Shown here piece after piece: positions 49,252 to 57,332 of a stretch of 64,000 nucleotides of DNA (its first letter is position 1; each line of letters opens with the position of its first letter). Below the pieces are notes generated by a model. It was not told where the DNA came from and did no database searches. It saw only the letters and a list, made by a program, of their open reading frames with translations. The position numbers and the translations under genes were made by a program. The stretch is taken from positions 118,940 to 182,939 of the forward strand of contig NZ_QARE02000011.1 in NCBI RefSeq assembly GCF_003052515.2, written 5' to 3'. Source of the DNA: Pseudomonas sp. RIT409. GTDB taxonomy: Bacteria > Pseudomonadota > Gammaproteobacteria > Pseudomonadales > Pseudomonadaceae.

Positions 49252-51111
49252 ATGCTCAAACGCCTTGCCTGGCTGGCGCTGTGTGTCTGCGCCCCGCTGT
49301 ATGCCGCGCCTCACGTTGACAACGATCGTTTGCAGCAATTGGCCGACTCCCGTTTCTGGATCTCCATCGGCCACTACGAATCTGCCAAGCTGGGCGGTTG
49401 GCGAAGTTACGTCGATGATCCGAAATTCTTCCTCGCCACCAACGGCGCCCATGACCCGAAAGCCGAACTGGCCGCCACGCTTGAGGCGATCTATCGCCCC
49501 GTGGTGCAAGGCAAGGAAGATCTTCATCCGCAATGCGTTTACCCTTCGCGCACACGCTTTCTGCGCGACGAACTCAAGTTGACGGACCTGCCAGCCGTCG
49601 ATTGCAAAGAATTCAACAAGTGGTTTTCCGATGTCGCGCCGGACAGCACGGTACTGATCTTCCCTGCTGCCTATCTCAACAGCCCCTCGTCGATGTTCGG
49701 CCACACCCTGCTGCGCATCGATCAGAAAGGCGTGCAGGAAAACCAGACAGCGTTGCTCAGTTACGCCATTAACTTTGGCGCCTATATCGAAGGTTCGGAC
49801 AACAGCATTCTCTACGCCTGGAAAGGCTTGATGGGGGGCTACCCGGGCCTGTTCGCGCTGGTGCCCTATCAGGAAAAGCTTTCTGAGTACCGTAGCCTGG
49901 AGAACCGCGACCTGTGGGAGTACCGCCTCAACCTGACGTCGGAAGAAACCCGGCGCATGGTCGAGCATGTGTGGGAGCTCAAACAGATTCGCTTCGGTTA
50001 TTTCTTCTTCGACGAGAATTGTTCGTACCGTCTGCTGGAGCTGCTGCAAGTGGCTCGCCCGAGCTTGAACCTGACGCCGCAGTTTCGTCTGACAGCCATC
50101 CCGACGGACACAGTGCGCGCCGTGAAAGACGCAGGGCTGGTGGAGAAAATCGACTACCGCCCCTCCAAGGAGCGCGAACTGCTGAGCCGAGCCGAGCCGT
50201 TGAACCATGATGAAAAACAGTGGGTGCTCAAGGTCAGTGCAGATCAACAGCAAATGCAGAATCCGCAGTACCTGGCCTTGGCGAAAGATCGTCGCGCATT
50301 GATTCAGGATGCCGCGTATCGGCTCGAGCGGTATCGCGCCAACGGCCAGGAGCGGGACCCCGAGCGCGCCCAGCGCAGCTATGAATTGCTGCGCGCGATC
50401 AGCACCAACCCGCCACCTGCGCTGCAGATCGAGCGCCCCGGTTTGCCGGAAGATGGCCATGAGTCGCGCACCTGGCAGTTGGGTGTCGGCACGCGTGATG
50501 ACAAGGCATTTGCCGAATACGGCCTGCGCATGGCGTATCACGATTTGAACGACAACGCTTATGGCTTCCCGCTCGGTGCGCAGATTGAAATCCTGCAACT
50601 GAAACTGCGCCAGTATGAGAACAACACATGGCAGGTGCAGCGGCTGGATCTAGCGACCATCCGTTCGCTCACGCCACGCAACGAGCTGCTCCAGCCGTGG
50701 TCCTGGCAAGTGACGGGCGGGTTGGAGCGAGTACTGGGCAAGCATGGCGACGAGAATCTGGTCAGCCATGTCAACGGCGGCGCGGGGGGCACCTGGAAAT
50801 TGGGGGACGACGCACTGGGCTTCGCATTGGGCACGGTGCGGGTCGAGCACAACAATGATTTCGATGCGTTCGTGTCACCGGCCGCAGGCTTTGACACTGG
50901 GGTACTGTGGCGCAATCCGCTGGGGAATCTGAGCGTTGAAGGTAAAGGGGACTACTTCACCAATGGCGAGGTCCGACGCACGATCAGCCTGAATCAGCAG
51001 TGGGAGTTGTCGCGCAATCTAGGGCTGCGGCTGAGTGCGCAACGTCAGTTCAGTGAGCTGACGTCGCCCGTGAATGAGGTGATGCTGGAGTTGAAGTGGT
51101 ATCACTACTGA
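49252..51111 (+). CDS. DUF4105 / Lnb N-terminal periplasmic domain protein
   Basis: Encodes a 619-residue exported protein. A short signal peptide (MLKRLAWLALCVCAPLYA) is followed by a large DUF4105 domain with the family block PAAYLNSPSSMFGHTLLRIDQ. The catalytic-looking DENCSYRLLELLQVARP is near residue 260. The C-terminal third reads as amphipathic beta-strands, ending in a Trp-Tyr-His-Tyr motif, so it may form an outer-membrane barrel. The first domain resembles cysteine peptidases (His-Cys), which is inference. Substrate is unknown. Confidence 0.87.
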   Translation: MLKRLAWLALCVCAPLYAAPHVDNDRLQQLADSRFWISIGHYESAKLGGWRSYVDDPKFFLATNGAHDPKAELAATLEAIYRPVVQGKEDLHPQCVYPSRTRFLRDELKLTDLPAVDCKEFNKWFSDVAPDSTVLIFPAAYLNSPSSMFGHTLLRIDQKGVQENQTALLSYAINFGAYIEGSDNSILYAWKGLMGGYPGLFALVPYQEKLSEYRSLENRDLWEYRLNLTSEETRRMVEHVWELKQIRFGYFFFDENCSYRLLELLQVARPSLNLTPQFRLTAIPTDTVRAVKDAGLVEKIDYRPSKERELLSRAEPLNHDEKQWVLKVSADQQQMQNPQYLALAKDRRALIQDAAYRLERYRANGQERDPERAQRSYELLRAISTNPPPALQIERPGLPEDGHESRTWQLGVGTRDDKAFAEYGLRMAYHDLNDNAYGFPLGAQIEILQLKLRQYENNTWQVQRLDLATIRSLTPRNELLQPWSWQVTGGLERVLGKHGDENLVSHVNGGAGGTWKLGDDALGFALGTVRVEHNNDFDAFVSPAAGFDTGVLWRNPLGNLSVEGKGDYFTNGEVRRTISLNQQWELSRNLGLRLSAQRQFSELTSPVNEVMLELKWYHY

Positions 51112-51148
51112 TCGAGCGTACTAGGAACACTCGACTTGCCTTTGACGT

Positions 51149-51261
51149 TGATCGTGCCCACGCTCTGCGTGGATATGCCGCCCGTGACGCTCCGCGTCAC
51201 AACGGCAGTGGACGCGGAGCGTCCTGAGCGGTGTTACCACGCCCTGCATGGGAACGATCAG
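51149..51261. repeat. Interspersed inverted-repeat element with inner hairpins
   Basis: The ends of this 113 bp stretch (51149-51172 and 51238-51261) are complementary at 19 of 24 positions. Inside are two GC-rich palindromes, GTGACGC-TCC-GCGTCAC around 51184-51200 and GGACGCGGAGCGTCC around 51210-51224. The look is that of the small interspersed palindromes common in pseudomonads. It lies between the DUF4105 stop and the copZ stop, two converging genes. Confidence 0.8.
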
Positions 51262-51276
51262 AAACGCGTTGATCGT

Positions 51277-51474
51277 TCACGCGATTTTCGCGGTGTAGCC
51301 CTCTTCCACGATCAGACTGATGATCTGCTCGGCGGGCAATTGGCTCTGCACTGCCACTTCCCCTTTGGCCAGATCAACCTGCACATCCGCCGCCGGGTCT
51401 TCGCCCTTGATGGCGTGGGTCACTGCACGAACGCAGTGGCCACAGGTCATGCCTTGAACATTGAACACTTGCAT
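51277..51474 (-). CDS. copZ: Copper chaperone CopZ-like (heavy-metal-associated domain)
   Basis: Encodes a 65-residue single HMA domain. The metal site is the MTCGHC pair (Cys11, Cys14) in GMTCGHCVRAVTHAI. Such proteins carry Cu(I) in the cytoplasm and pass it to CopA. It has a CueR-type palindrome 47-73 bp upstream on its own strand, like the copA gene 1.2 kb away. This supports copper control. Confidence 0.93.
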   Translation of the reverse strand: MQVFNVQGMTCGHCVRAVTHAIKGEDPAADVQVDLAKGEVAVQSQLPAEQIISLIVEEGYTAKIA

Positions 51475-51520
51475 GTCGGTGACTCCTCGGTTGAGTAAAA
51501 AACAGTGAATGACAGCATCT

Positions 51521-51547
51521 TTGACCTTCCCACCATGGCAAGGTCAA
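51521..51547. promoter_or_regulatory. CueR-type operator between copZ and a secreted protein gene
   Basis: The near-perfect palindrome TTGACCTT-N11-AAGGTCAA fits the CueR promoter (TTGACCTTnCC-N5-GGnAAGGT). Read on the minus strand, TTGACC with a 19 bp spacer leads to copZ. Read on the plus strand a second TTGACC leads to the secreted protein gene at 51630, with no clear -10 either way. Confidence 0.85.
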
Positions 51548-51629
51548 GTTTCTCCTGAACCTGCCGGGCTGGCATTCAGCGCCACCCTGAGCCAAAGTGT
51601 TTCATCAACGACCATCAGGAGATTCGGCC

Positions 51630-52010
51630 ATGCGCTGGTCAGCCCCTCGTCTTTTCGGTTTTCTCGGCCTGCTGGCTTGCGCCTCCTGGGCTCAGGCCGA
51701 TGAGGATTACGGCGTACTCATCATTTCTCGCGAGCGGCTGGAAGTCGGCACACCCTGCGAAATTGGAATTTACATGCAGGATCAATTGGTGGGCCGCTTA
51801 TTTCAGGAAGAAACACGCTCTTTCAACCTGCCTGCGGGCGATGTTTCCGTGCGCTTGCGGGTACTGCCCACCCAGACACCGGGCTGCTCACCAGGCATCG
51901 AAGCACAGAACAATACCCGGCTGCACATCAATGCCCATGACGTTCTCAAGTACCGCATCGCTTCCGGGCCCAATGGCATGTACCTGAAAAAAGCCGAGCT
52001 GAATTATTGA
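51630..52010 (+). CDS. Secreted protein of unknown function in the copper block
   Basis: Encodes a 126-residue protein with a signal peptide (RLFGFLGLLACASWAQA, cleaved before DEDYG). The mature part is a small beta-rich domain of about 100 residues with two cysteines (TPCEIG and PGCSP) that may form a disulphide. CAGGAG precedes the ATG. I do not recognise the family. It is divergent from copZ across a CueR-type palindrome, so copper control is possible. No Met- or His-rich metal motif is seen. Confidence 0.7.
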   Translation: MRWSAPRLFGFLGLLACASWAQADEDYGVLIISRERLEVGTPCEIGIYMQDQLVGRLFQEETRSFNLPAGDVSVRLRVLPTQTPGCSPGIEAQNNTRLHINAHDVLKYRIASGPNGMYLKKAELNY

Positions 52011-52246
52011 TCAACCGCCTTTCGTGCTCCCGCCGCCAGTGAGTCGGGAGCCATTTCCTGCAACACATTTCCTGCTTTGTAGCCCCTTTCTTACAGCGCT
52101 CTCTCTTTCTTGTGCAGGGCATTTCCGAGACACTCTCAGCCGCTTGTGCGTCGTGATCTCGGTGTCTAATCTGCGGCCGTCGCTGAACTTCAGCGATCGG
52201 GTTTAGCAGCCTGAACACTCACGAAATCTCTGCATCTTCACCCTAT

Positions 52247-52351
52247 GGTGACTTTGCGTGGGGCGCTTTCGAGCGCGCCGGGTTTCCCGTGGTACCGGTC
52301 TGCTAACCCGCGTCAAAGTCACCACCCAATTTCCGTTTAGCAGCGGGAAAT
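52247..52351 (+). promoter_or_regulatory. Strongly structured leader upstream of the DUF6124 gene
   Basis: GGTGACTTTG (52247-52256) and CAAAGTCACC (52314-52323) form a perfect 10 bp stem around a GC-rich inner part. A second hairpin ATTTCCG / CGGGAAAT follows at about 52328-52351. The heptamer TTAGCAG (or its reverse complement) occurs three times in 52199-52340. It ends 25 bp before the DUF6124 start. The rest of 52011-52246 contains no gene or other feature that I can support. It looks like a 5' leader with RNA structure or an operator array. Confidence 0.6.
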
Positions 52352-52375
52352 GGGGGTTATCACCATGGGAAAACT

Positions 52376-52591
52376 ATGATGCTCAAAGTCACCCCCGATC
52401 CACCCAACAAATCCCTCGAAGAAGCCTTGGCCCATGCCTCTGGCCTTCTGCGTTGTGCCACAGCCACTGCCTGCGAAAGCGCGGAAAACCTGATAGGTGT
52501 CAAGCGCGACCTGGCCATGTCAGTGGTTCATCTCGTCGATATGGCCAAAGCGTCAGTTGATCGGGCGTTAGATCAAATAGAAGCTCGCTAG
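52376..52591 (+). CDS. DUF6124-type small protein
   Basis: Encodes a 71-residue protein ([32 protein letters not shown]). The N-terminal KVTPDPP and the later [28 protein letters not shown] are typical of DUF6124 proteins, which are multicopy in fluorescens-type pseudomonads. A GGGAAAACT ribosome-binding stretch precedes the ATG. Helical and cytoplasmic; no known role. It lies between the two CueR sites but its own upstream region is different. Confidence 0.72.
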   Translation: MMLKVTPDPPNKSLEEALAHASGLLRCATATACESAENLIGVKRDLAMSVVHLVDMAKASVDRALDQIEAR

Positions 52592-52618
52592 ACGACGTCG
52601 AACCGAAAAAATCGGGAC

Positions 52619-52649
52619 TTGACCTTACCAACGTGGCAAGGTTGATCCT
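52619..52649 (+). promoter_or_regulatory. CueR-type promoter/operator of copA
   Basis: TTGACC (52619-52624) and GATCCT (52644-52649) flank a 19 bp spacer that holds the dyad ACCTTACC-N5-GGCAAGGT (52622-52642). The long 19 bp spacer and this dyad are the hallmarks of MerR-family copper promoters. It is about 32 bp before the copA start. Confidence 0.9.
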
Positions 52650-52680
52650 TGTTGGCAATCGCCTTCAAGGAGTGCCCGGA

Positions 52681-54879
52681 ATGTCCAGCCCCGATACCTT
52701 CGACCTGCCGATCACCGGCATGACCTGCGCCAGTTGCGCGGGCCGTGTCGAGCGTGCATTGCGCAAGGTGCCTGGCGTTAAAAACGCCACCGTCAACCTC
52801 GCCAACGAGCGTGCTCACGTCGAGATTAGCGAAAGGATCGACCCCGCCACACTGGTCGCCGCAGTCGAGAAGGCGGGCTATGGAGCCAGCCTTGAACAGG
52901 ACAGCGAAGCGCAGCAGGCTGAGCAACTCAAACGTCACGACAGCGAGCGCTGGCACCTGATCCTCGCGCTCGTCCTCGCCCTGCCGCTCGTCGTACCCAT
53001 GTTGCTGCAACCGCTGGGCGTGCACTGGATGCTGCCCGCGTGGGCACAGTTTCTTCTGGCGACGCCGGTGCAGTTCTTCCTGGGGGCGCGTTTCTACGTC
53101 GCCGCATTCAAGGCCGTGAGAGCCAAGGCCGGAAACATGGACCTGCTGGTCGCATTGGGCACCAGCGCGGGTTACGGCCTGAGCGTTTATCAGTGGCTCG
53201 TCGCGCCTTCCGGCAGCATGCCGCACTTGTATTTTGAAGCGTCCGCGGTGGTGATTGCGCTGGTGCTGCTGGGCAAATACCTGGAAAGCAGCGCCAAACG
53301 GCAGACCGCCAGCGCGATCCGTGCGCTGGAAGCGCTGAGACCGGAACGGGCGATTCAGGTCCTGGATGGGCAGGAAAAGGACGTTGCCATCAGCGCGCTC
53401 AAAATCGGCGATGTAGTGCTGGTTAAACCCGGCGAGCGCTTCCCTGTAGACGGCGACGTCATCGAAGGGCGAAGCCATGCCGACGAGGCGCTGATCAGTG
53501 GCGAGAGCCTGCCTGTCGCCAAGCAGCCTGGTGACAAGGTCACAGGAGGCGCGATCAACGGCGAGGGGCGGTTGCTGGTGCGCACGCTGGCACTGGGGTC
53601 TGAAACGGTATTGGCACGCATCATCCGGCTGGTCGAAGACGCGCAATCGGCCAAGGCGCCGATCCAGAAGCTGGTCGACAAAGTGAGCCAGGTGTTCGTC
53701 CCGGTCGTCCTGCTGCTGGCACTGACCACGCTGATTGGCTGGTGGCTGGCCGGGGCATCGGTCGAACAGGCATTGATCAACGCGGTTGCCGTTCTGGTGA
53801 TCGCCTGCCCCTGCGCCCTTGGCCTGGCAACCCCCACCGCAATCATGGCCGGGACCGGTGTGGCAGCGCGTCACGGCATTCTGATAAAGGACGCCGAAGC
53901 GCTGGAGCGCGCCCATGAGGTCACCGCCGTGGTGTTCGACAAGACCGGCACGCTGACGTCGGGCACCCCCCGCATCGCCCATTTGAGCGGCCTGGAGGGT
54001 GATGACGATACCCTGCTCAATCTGGCCGGCACGCTGCAACAAGGCAGCGAGCATCCACTCGCCAAAGCAGTGCTCGACGTCTGTGCCGAGCGAGGCCTGA
54101 TGCTGGAAAACGTCAGCGACAGTCACTCGTTGGCCGGACGCGGCATCGCCGGATCAATAAAGGAGCGCGCACTGGCTCTGGGCAATCGCCGCTTGATGGA
54201 AGAAAACGGCCTTTCCGGCGGTGCACTGAACGAATCCGCCAAACGGTGGGAAGCTGAAGGCCGAACCCTGTCGTGGCTCATCGAACTGAGTCCGGAGCGT
54301 CGCGTGCTAGGCCTGTTCGCTTTTGGTGACACCCTCAAACCCGGCGCCGCCCAGGCCATCGACCAACTGGCCGCGCGCCACATCAGCAGCCACCTGCTGA
54401 CAGGTGATAACCGAGGCAGCGCCAAGGCCGTCGCCGACGCGCTGGGCATCGACGACGTACACGCCGAAGTCCTACCCGCTGACAAAGCGGCGACGGTGAT
54501 TGCCCTGAAAACAGCCAATGTGGTCGCGATGGTCGGCGACGGCATCAACGACGCCCCGGCCCTCGCCGCTGCCGACATCGGCATCGCCATGGGCGGTGGT
54601 ACCGACGTCGCCATGCACGCTTCGGGGATCACGCTCATGCGCGGCGATCCCCGCTTGATCCCTGCTGCGCTGGAGATCAGCCGCAAGACCTATGGCAAAA
54701 TCCGCCAGAATCTGTTCTGGGCCTTCATCTACAACCTGATCGGCATTCCGCTGGCAGCGTTCGGCTTGCTCAATCCGGTGCTCGCGGGCGCGGCCATGGC
54801 GCTGTCCAGCGTCAGCGTGGTGAGCAATGCCTTGCTGTTGAAAACCTGGAAACCCGACGACGCTGGAGATCCTTCATGA
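52681..54879 (+). CDS. copA: Cu(I)-exporting P-type ATPase CopA (CueA)
   Basis: Encodes a 732-residue P1B-type ATPase that exports Cu(I) to the periplasm. One N-terminal HMA domain carries Cys16 and Cys19 ([15 protein letters not shown]). Eight membrane helices follow. The membrane CPC ion site is near 376-378 ([15 protein letters not shown]). The phosphorylated Asp is near 420 (DKTGTLT), and [16 protein letters not shown] is the hinge motif. The start [10 protein letters not shown] at 52681 has AAGGAG upstream; a start at 52633 would include the operator. It overlaps cueR by 4 bp. Confidence 0.97.
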   Translation: MSSPDTFDLPITGMTCASCAGRVERALRKVPGVKNATVNLANERAHVEISERIDPATLVAAVEKAGYGASLEQDSEAQQAEQLKRHDSERWHLILALVLALPLVVPMLLQPLGVHWMLPAWAQFLLATPVQFFLGARFYVAAFKAVRAKAGNMDLLVALGTSAGYGLSVYQWLVAPSGSMPHLYFEASAVVIALVLLGKYLESSAKRQTASAIRALEALRPERAIQVLDGQEKDVAISALKIGDVVLVKPGERFPVDGDVIEGRSHADEALISGESLPVAKQPGDKVTGGAINGEGRLLVRTLALGSETVLARIIRLVEDAQSAKAPIQKLVDKVSQVFVPVVLLLALTTLIGWWLAGASVEQALINAVAVLVIACPCALGLATPTAIMAGTGVAARHGILIKDAEALERAHEVTAVVFDKTGTLTSGTPRIAHLSGLEGDDDTLLNLAGTLQQGSEHPLAKAVLDVCAERGLMLENVSDSHSLAGRGIAGSIKERALALGNRRLMEENGLSGGALNESAKRWEAEGRTLSWLIELSPERRVLGLFAFGDTLKPGAAQAIDQLAARHISSHLLTGDNRGSAKAVADALGIDDVHAEVLPADKAATVIALKTANVVAMVGDGINDAPALAAADIGIAMGGGTDVAMHASGITLMRGDPRLIPAALEISRKTYGKIRQNLFWAFIYNLIGIPLAAFGLLNPVLAGAAMALSSVSVVSNALLLKTWKPDDAGDPS

Positions 54880-55298
54880 ATATCGGACAAGCGGCCAAAT
54901 CCAGCGGCCTGAGCGCCAAAATGATTCGTTATTACGAGTCCATCGGTCTGCTCCACCCTGCCCATCGCACTGACAGCGGCTATCGGCTTTACAGTCGGGA
55001 TGACCTGCACACATTAGCGTTCATCAAGCGGTCCAGGGATCTGGGATTCTCACTTGAAGAGGTCGGCAAACTGCTAACCCTCTGGCAAGACCGCGATCGA
55101 GCCAGTGCCGATGTCAAAGAACTGGCCCGGCAACATATCGATGAGCTCAATCAGAAGATCGCTGAACTGACGGGGCTGCGCGATACGTTGCAGGATCTGG
55201 TGGAGCATTGCCAGGGGGATCATCGTCCGGATTGCCCGATTCTCAAGGATCTGGAGTCGGGTGGGTGTTGTGTGCCACCCCCAAAAAACCCGGCCTAA
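54876..55298 (+). CDS. cueR: Copper-responsive MerR-family regulator CueR
   Basis: Encodes a 140-residue activator. The MerR helix-turn-helix is at the N-terminus ([26 protein letters not shown]). The Cu(I) site is Cys112 and Cys120 ([14 protein letters not shown]), the same spacing and numbering as E. coli CueR. A CC pair near the C-terminus (131-132) is also common in the family. The start overlaps the copA stop (ATGA), so it is made with copA. The two palindromes upstream are its likely sites. Confidence 0.95.
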   Translation: MNIGQAAKSSGLSAKMIRYYESIGLLHPAHRTDSGYRLYSRDDLHTLAFIKRSRDLGFSLEEVGKLLTLWQDRDRASADVKELARQHIDELNQKIAELTGLRDTLQDLVEHCQGDHRPDCPILKDLESGGCCVPPPKNPA

Positions 55299-55305
55299 AC
55301 CGGGC
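55283..55305 (-). terminator. Terminator of the RIO kinase gene, overlapping the cueR end
   Basis: On the minus strand CCCGG / CCGGG with a 6-base loop is followed by six T. It overlaps the last codons of cueR on the plus strand. It mainly serves the minus-strand RIO gene, about 15 bp after its stop. Confidence 0.75.
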
Positions 55306-55319
55306 TTCCTGTCAATTCG

Positions 55320-56213
55320 TCACTGCATCCACGGCGGCGGAGGCTCTTCGCCCTTGCTCGGTGGGGCGTCATCAGCCTGTCTTGCTGCCTGGCGCCGAGC
55401 TTCGTCTCGCTGGGCCGCTTCGATTTCGCGCAGCACACCCTTCACGTCGGCAGTGCTGGTCGGCTCGTCGAAATGGCCGGTCAGCACCGTGGCGGGAGAC
55501 AGAGTGCCCGCCTGATAGTGAGACCACATCTCTTTAGCGAATCGGGTTTTCTTCAGTTCAGGGGCGAAGTGCCCGAAGTAGGCCGCCATGTTCCCAACAT
55601 CCCGCTCCAGCATGCTGAAGGCATGGTTGTTCCCTGCTGCGTCGACAGCTTGTGGCAGGTCGATGATGACCGGGCCGTCAGGCGACAACAGCACGTTGAA
55701 CTCCGAAAGGTCACCGTGCACCAGTCCGGCACACAGCATGAGCACGATCTGCTGAATCAGGAACGCGTGGTATTCCCGGGCCTGATCCGGTTCTAGGGTG
55801 ACGTCGTTCAGCCGGGGCGCCGCATCGCCATAGCCGTCCGAGACCATTTCCATCAGCAGCACGCCATCGAGAAAGTCGTAGGGTTTAGGCACCCTGACAC
55901 CCGCGCTGGCCAGGCGGAACAGCGCCGAGACTTCGGCGTTCTGCCACGCGTCCTCACTTTCCTTGCGGCCGAATTTCGAGCCTTTGGCCATGGCGCGCGC
56001 CTCGCGGCTGCCACGAACCTTGCGGCCCTCCTGATATTCCGAAGCCTGCCGGAAACTGCGTTTGTTCGCCTCCTTGTAAACCTTCGCGCAGCGCAGCTCT
56101 TTGCCGCAGCGCACCACATAAACAGCTGCCTCTTTGCCACTCATCAGCGGGCGCAGCACTTCGTCTACCAGACCGTCTTCGATCAGGGGTTCAATGCGTT
56201 TGGGAGTCTTCAT
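55320..56213 (-). CDS. RIO-type serine protein kinase
   Basis: Encodes a 297-residue atypical protein kinase of the RIO1 fold. The nucleotide loop region is MSGKEAAVYVVRCGKELRCAKVYKE with the Lys of AKVYKE. The catalytic loop is VHGDLSEFNVLL near residue 163 and the metal motif IIDLPQAVD follows. The C-terminal tail (RDEARRQAARQADDAPPSKGEEPPPPW) is disordered. RIO kinases act in ribosome maturation in eukaryotes; the bacterial substrate is unknown. Confidence 0.92.
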   Translation of the reverse strand: MKTPKRIEPLIEDGLVDEVLRPLMSGKEAAVYVVRCGKELRCAKVYKEANKRSFRQASEYQEGRKVRGSREARAMAKGSKFGRKESEDAWQNAEVSALFRLASAGVRVPKPYDFLDGVLLMEMVSDGYGDAAPRLNDVTLEPDQAREYHAFLIQQIVLMLCAGLVHGDLSEFNVLLSPDGPVIIDLPQAVDAAGNNHAFSMLERDVGNMAAYFGHFAPELKKTRFAKEMWSHYQAGTLSPATVLTGHFDEPTSTADVKGVLREIEAAQRDEARRQAARQADDAPPSKGEEPPPPWMQ

Positions 56214-56432
56214 CAGCTTTTATTCTGGGTCCTTCGTTGCCAAACACGCGTCGTTGCTCGTTATACGGCAATCCTCCGCCAGCGAGTAGGGGCGTGTGGA
56301 ATGCAGTCATGGATTCAATTCCAAACCATACGTTCCCTGAATCGAGGCAAGCACCTTTCATGCCGGAGCGCAGCATAAACCACCATACGCGCAACGCGAT
56401 TGCCAGTGTGAAAGTAGATGTGCCCGCCCCAC

Positions 56433-57245
56433 TCAAGGCCGGAACAACTCGCCAGGTGTGAAGCCGAAAAGGGTTTTGAACGCGGCAATGAAAGCAGACG
56501 TCGAGTCATACCCGCAGTTCAGCGCAGTCATGGTCACGCTGTCGCCCTCTTCCAACGCATTGAGTGAGGCGAGCAATCGGGCTCTCTGTCGCCAGCCTCT
56601 GAAACTTAACCCGGTTTCCCGCTGAAACAGGCGCATCAAGGTTTTTTCCGACATGCTCAGGCGCTGCGCCCACGCTGTGAGCGTGACCTCTTGCCCTGGC
56701 TCCTCGACGAGTTCCTGACACAACGCCAACAACCGGGCGTGACGTGGCAAGGGCAAGGAGAACGCGACTTCCGGCAGATTGGACAGTTGATCGAGGAGAA
56801 CTTGAACGAGACGCGCGGGCGGGCTGTCCCCCTCGGGATAATCGACGGGCAGCAAGCAAAAGGCTTTTATCAATTCCCGCGCCAAAGGCGTGACTTCCAG
56901 CACACGACAGCGTTCCGGCGCCCATAGCGAGTCCAGGGTTCGAACGTAGAGGCTGCGCATCTCGGCGCGGGTCGAGGTGACGACTTCATGATCGAGCCCT
57001 GCCGGAATCCAGACGCCCCACTGCGGTGGGGCAAAGAAACTGCCCTGTTCGGTGTGCACGCCGAGCACACCGCTTATTGCGTAGGAAAACTGCACCCAGT
57101 CGTGGCGATGGGGTGGCGTCCAGGAGCCTGCGTTCAGGCTCTCCGCGCGGGCGTAAAGCGGGCGTGGCAGGTCATCCAGCGCCGGAATGAACCGCTCGGT
57201 TTCGGGACTGCGAGGTGGGGTATGTCCTCTGCTGGGCATAGGCAT
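56433..57245 (-). CDS. AraC-family transcriptional regulator
   Basis: Encodes a ~270-residue regulator. An N-terminal cupin domain (HRHDWVQFSYAISGVLGVHTEQGSFFAPPQWGVWIPAG) is followed by a C-terminal double helix-turn-helix (LTAWAQRLSMSEKTLMRLFQRETGLSFRGWRQRARL, then ALNCGYDSTSAFIAAFKTLFGFTPGELF). The start is uncertain: ATG at 57245 or 57239, or 57284 further up; none has a strong ribosome-binding site. It lies 88 bp downstream of the thiolase gene on the same strand. The 219 bp between it and the RIO kinase hold nothing I can identify. Confidence 0.88.
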   Translation of the reverse strand: MPMPSRGHTPPRSPETERFIPALDDLPRPLYARAESLNAGSWTPPHRHDWVQFSYAISGVLGVHTEQGSFFAPPQWGVWIPAGLDHEVVTSTRAEMRSLYVRTLDSLWAPERCRVLEVTPLARELIKAFCLLPVDYPEGDSPPARLVQVLLDQLSNLPEVAFSLPLPRHARLLALCQELVEEPGQEVTLTAWAQRLSMSEKTLMRLFQRETGLSFRGWRQRARLLASLNALEEGDSVTMTALNCGYDSTSAFIAAFKTLFGFTPGELFRP

Positions 57246-57332
57246 GTCTTTTGTCGGGAAACCGCAGTGTATGCGATCTGACATCCAACCGCTGCTGCCC
57301 GGAGGGGTTGAGCGTGGGGCCTTAGCCCAGTG

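Noticed and set aside
56191..56436. An 81-codon minus-strand frame between the RIO kinase and AraC genes
   Set aside because: No ribosome-binding site, no family resemblance, and it overlaps the starts and ends of real genes.
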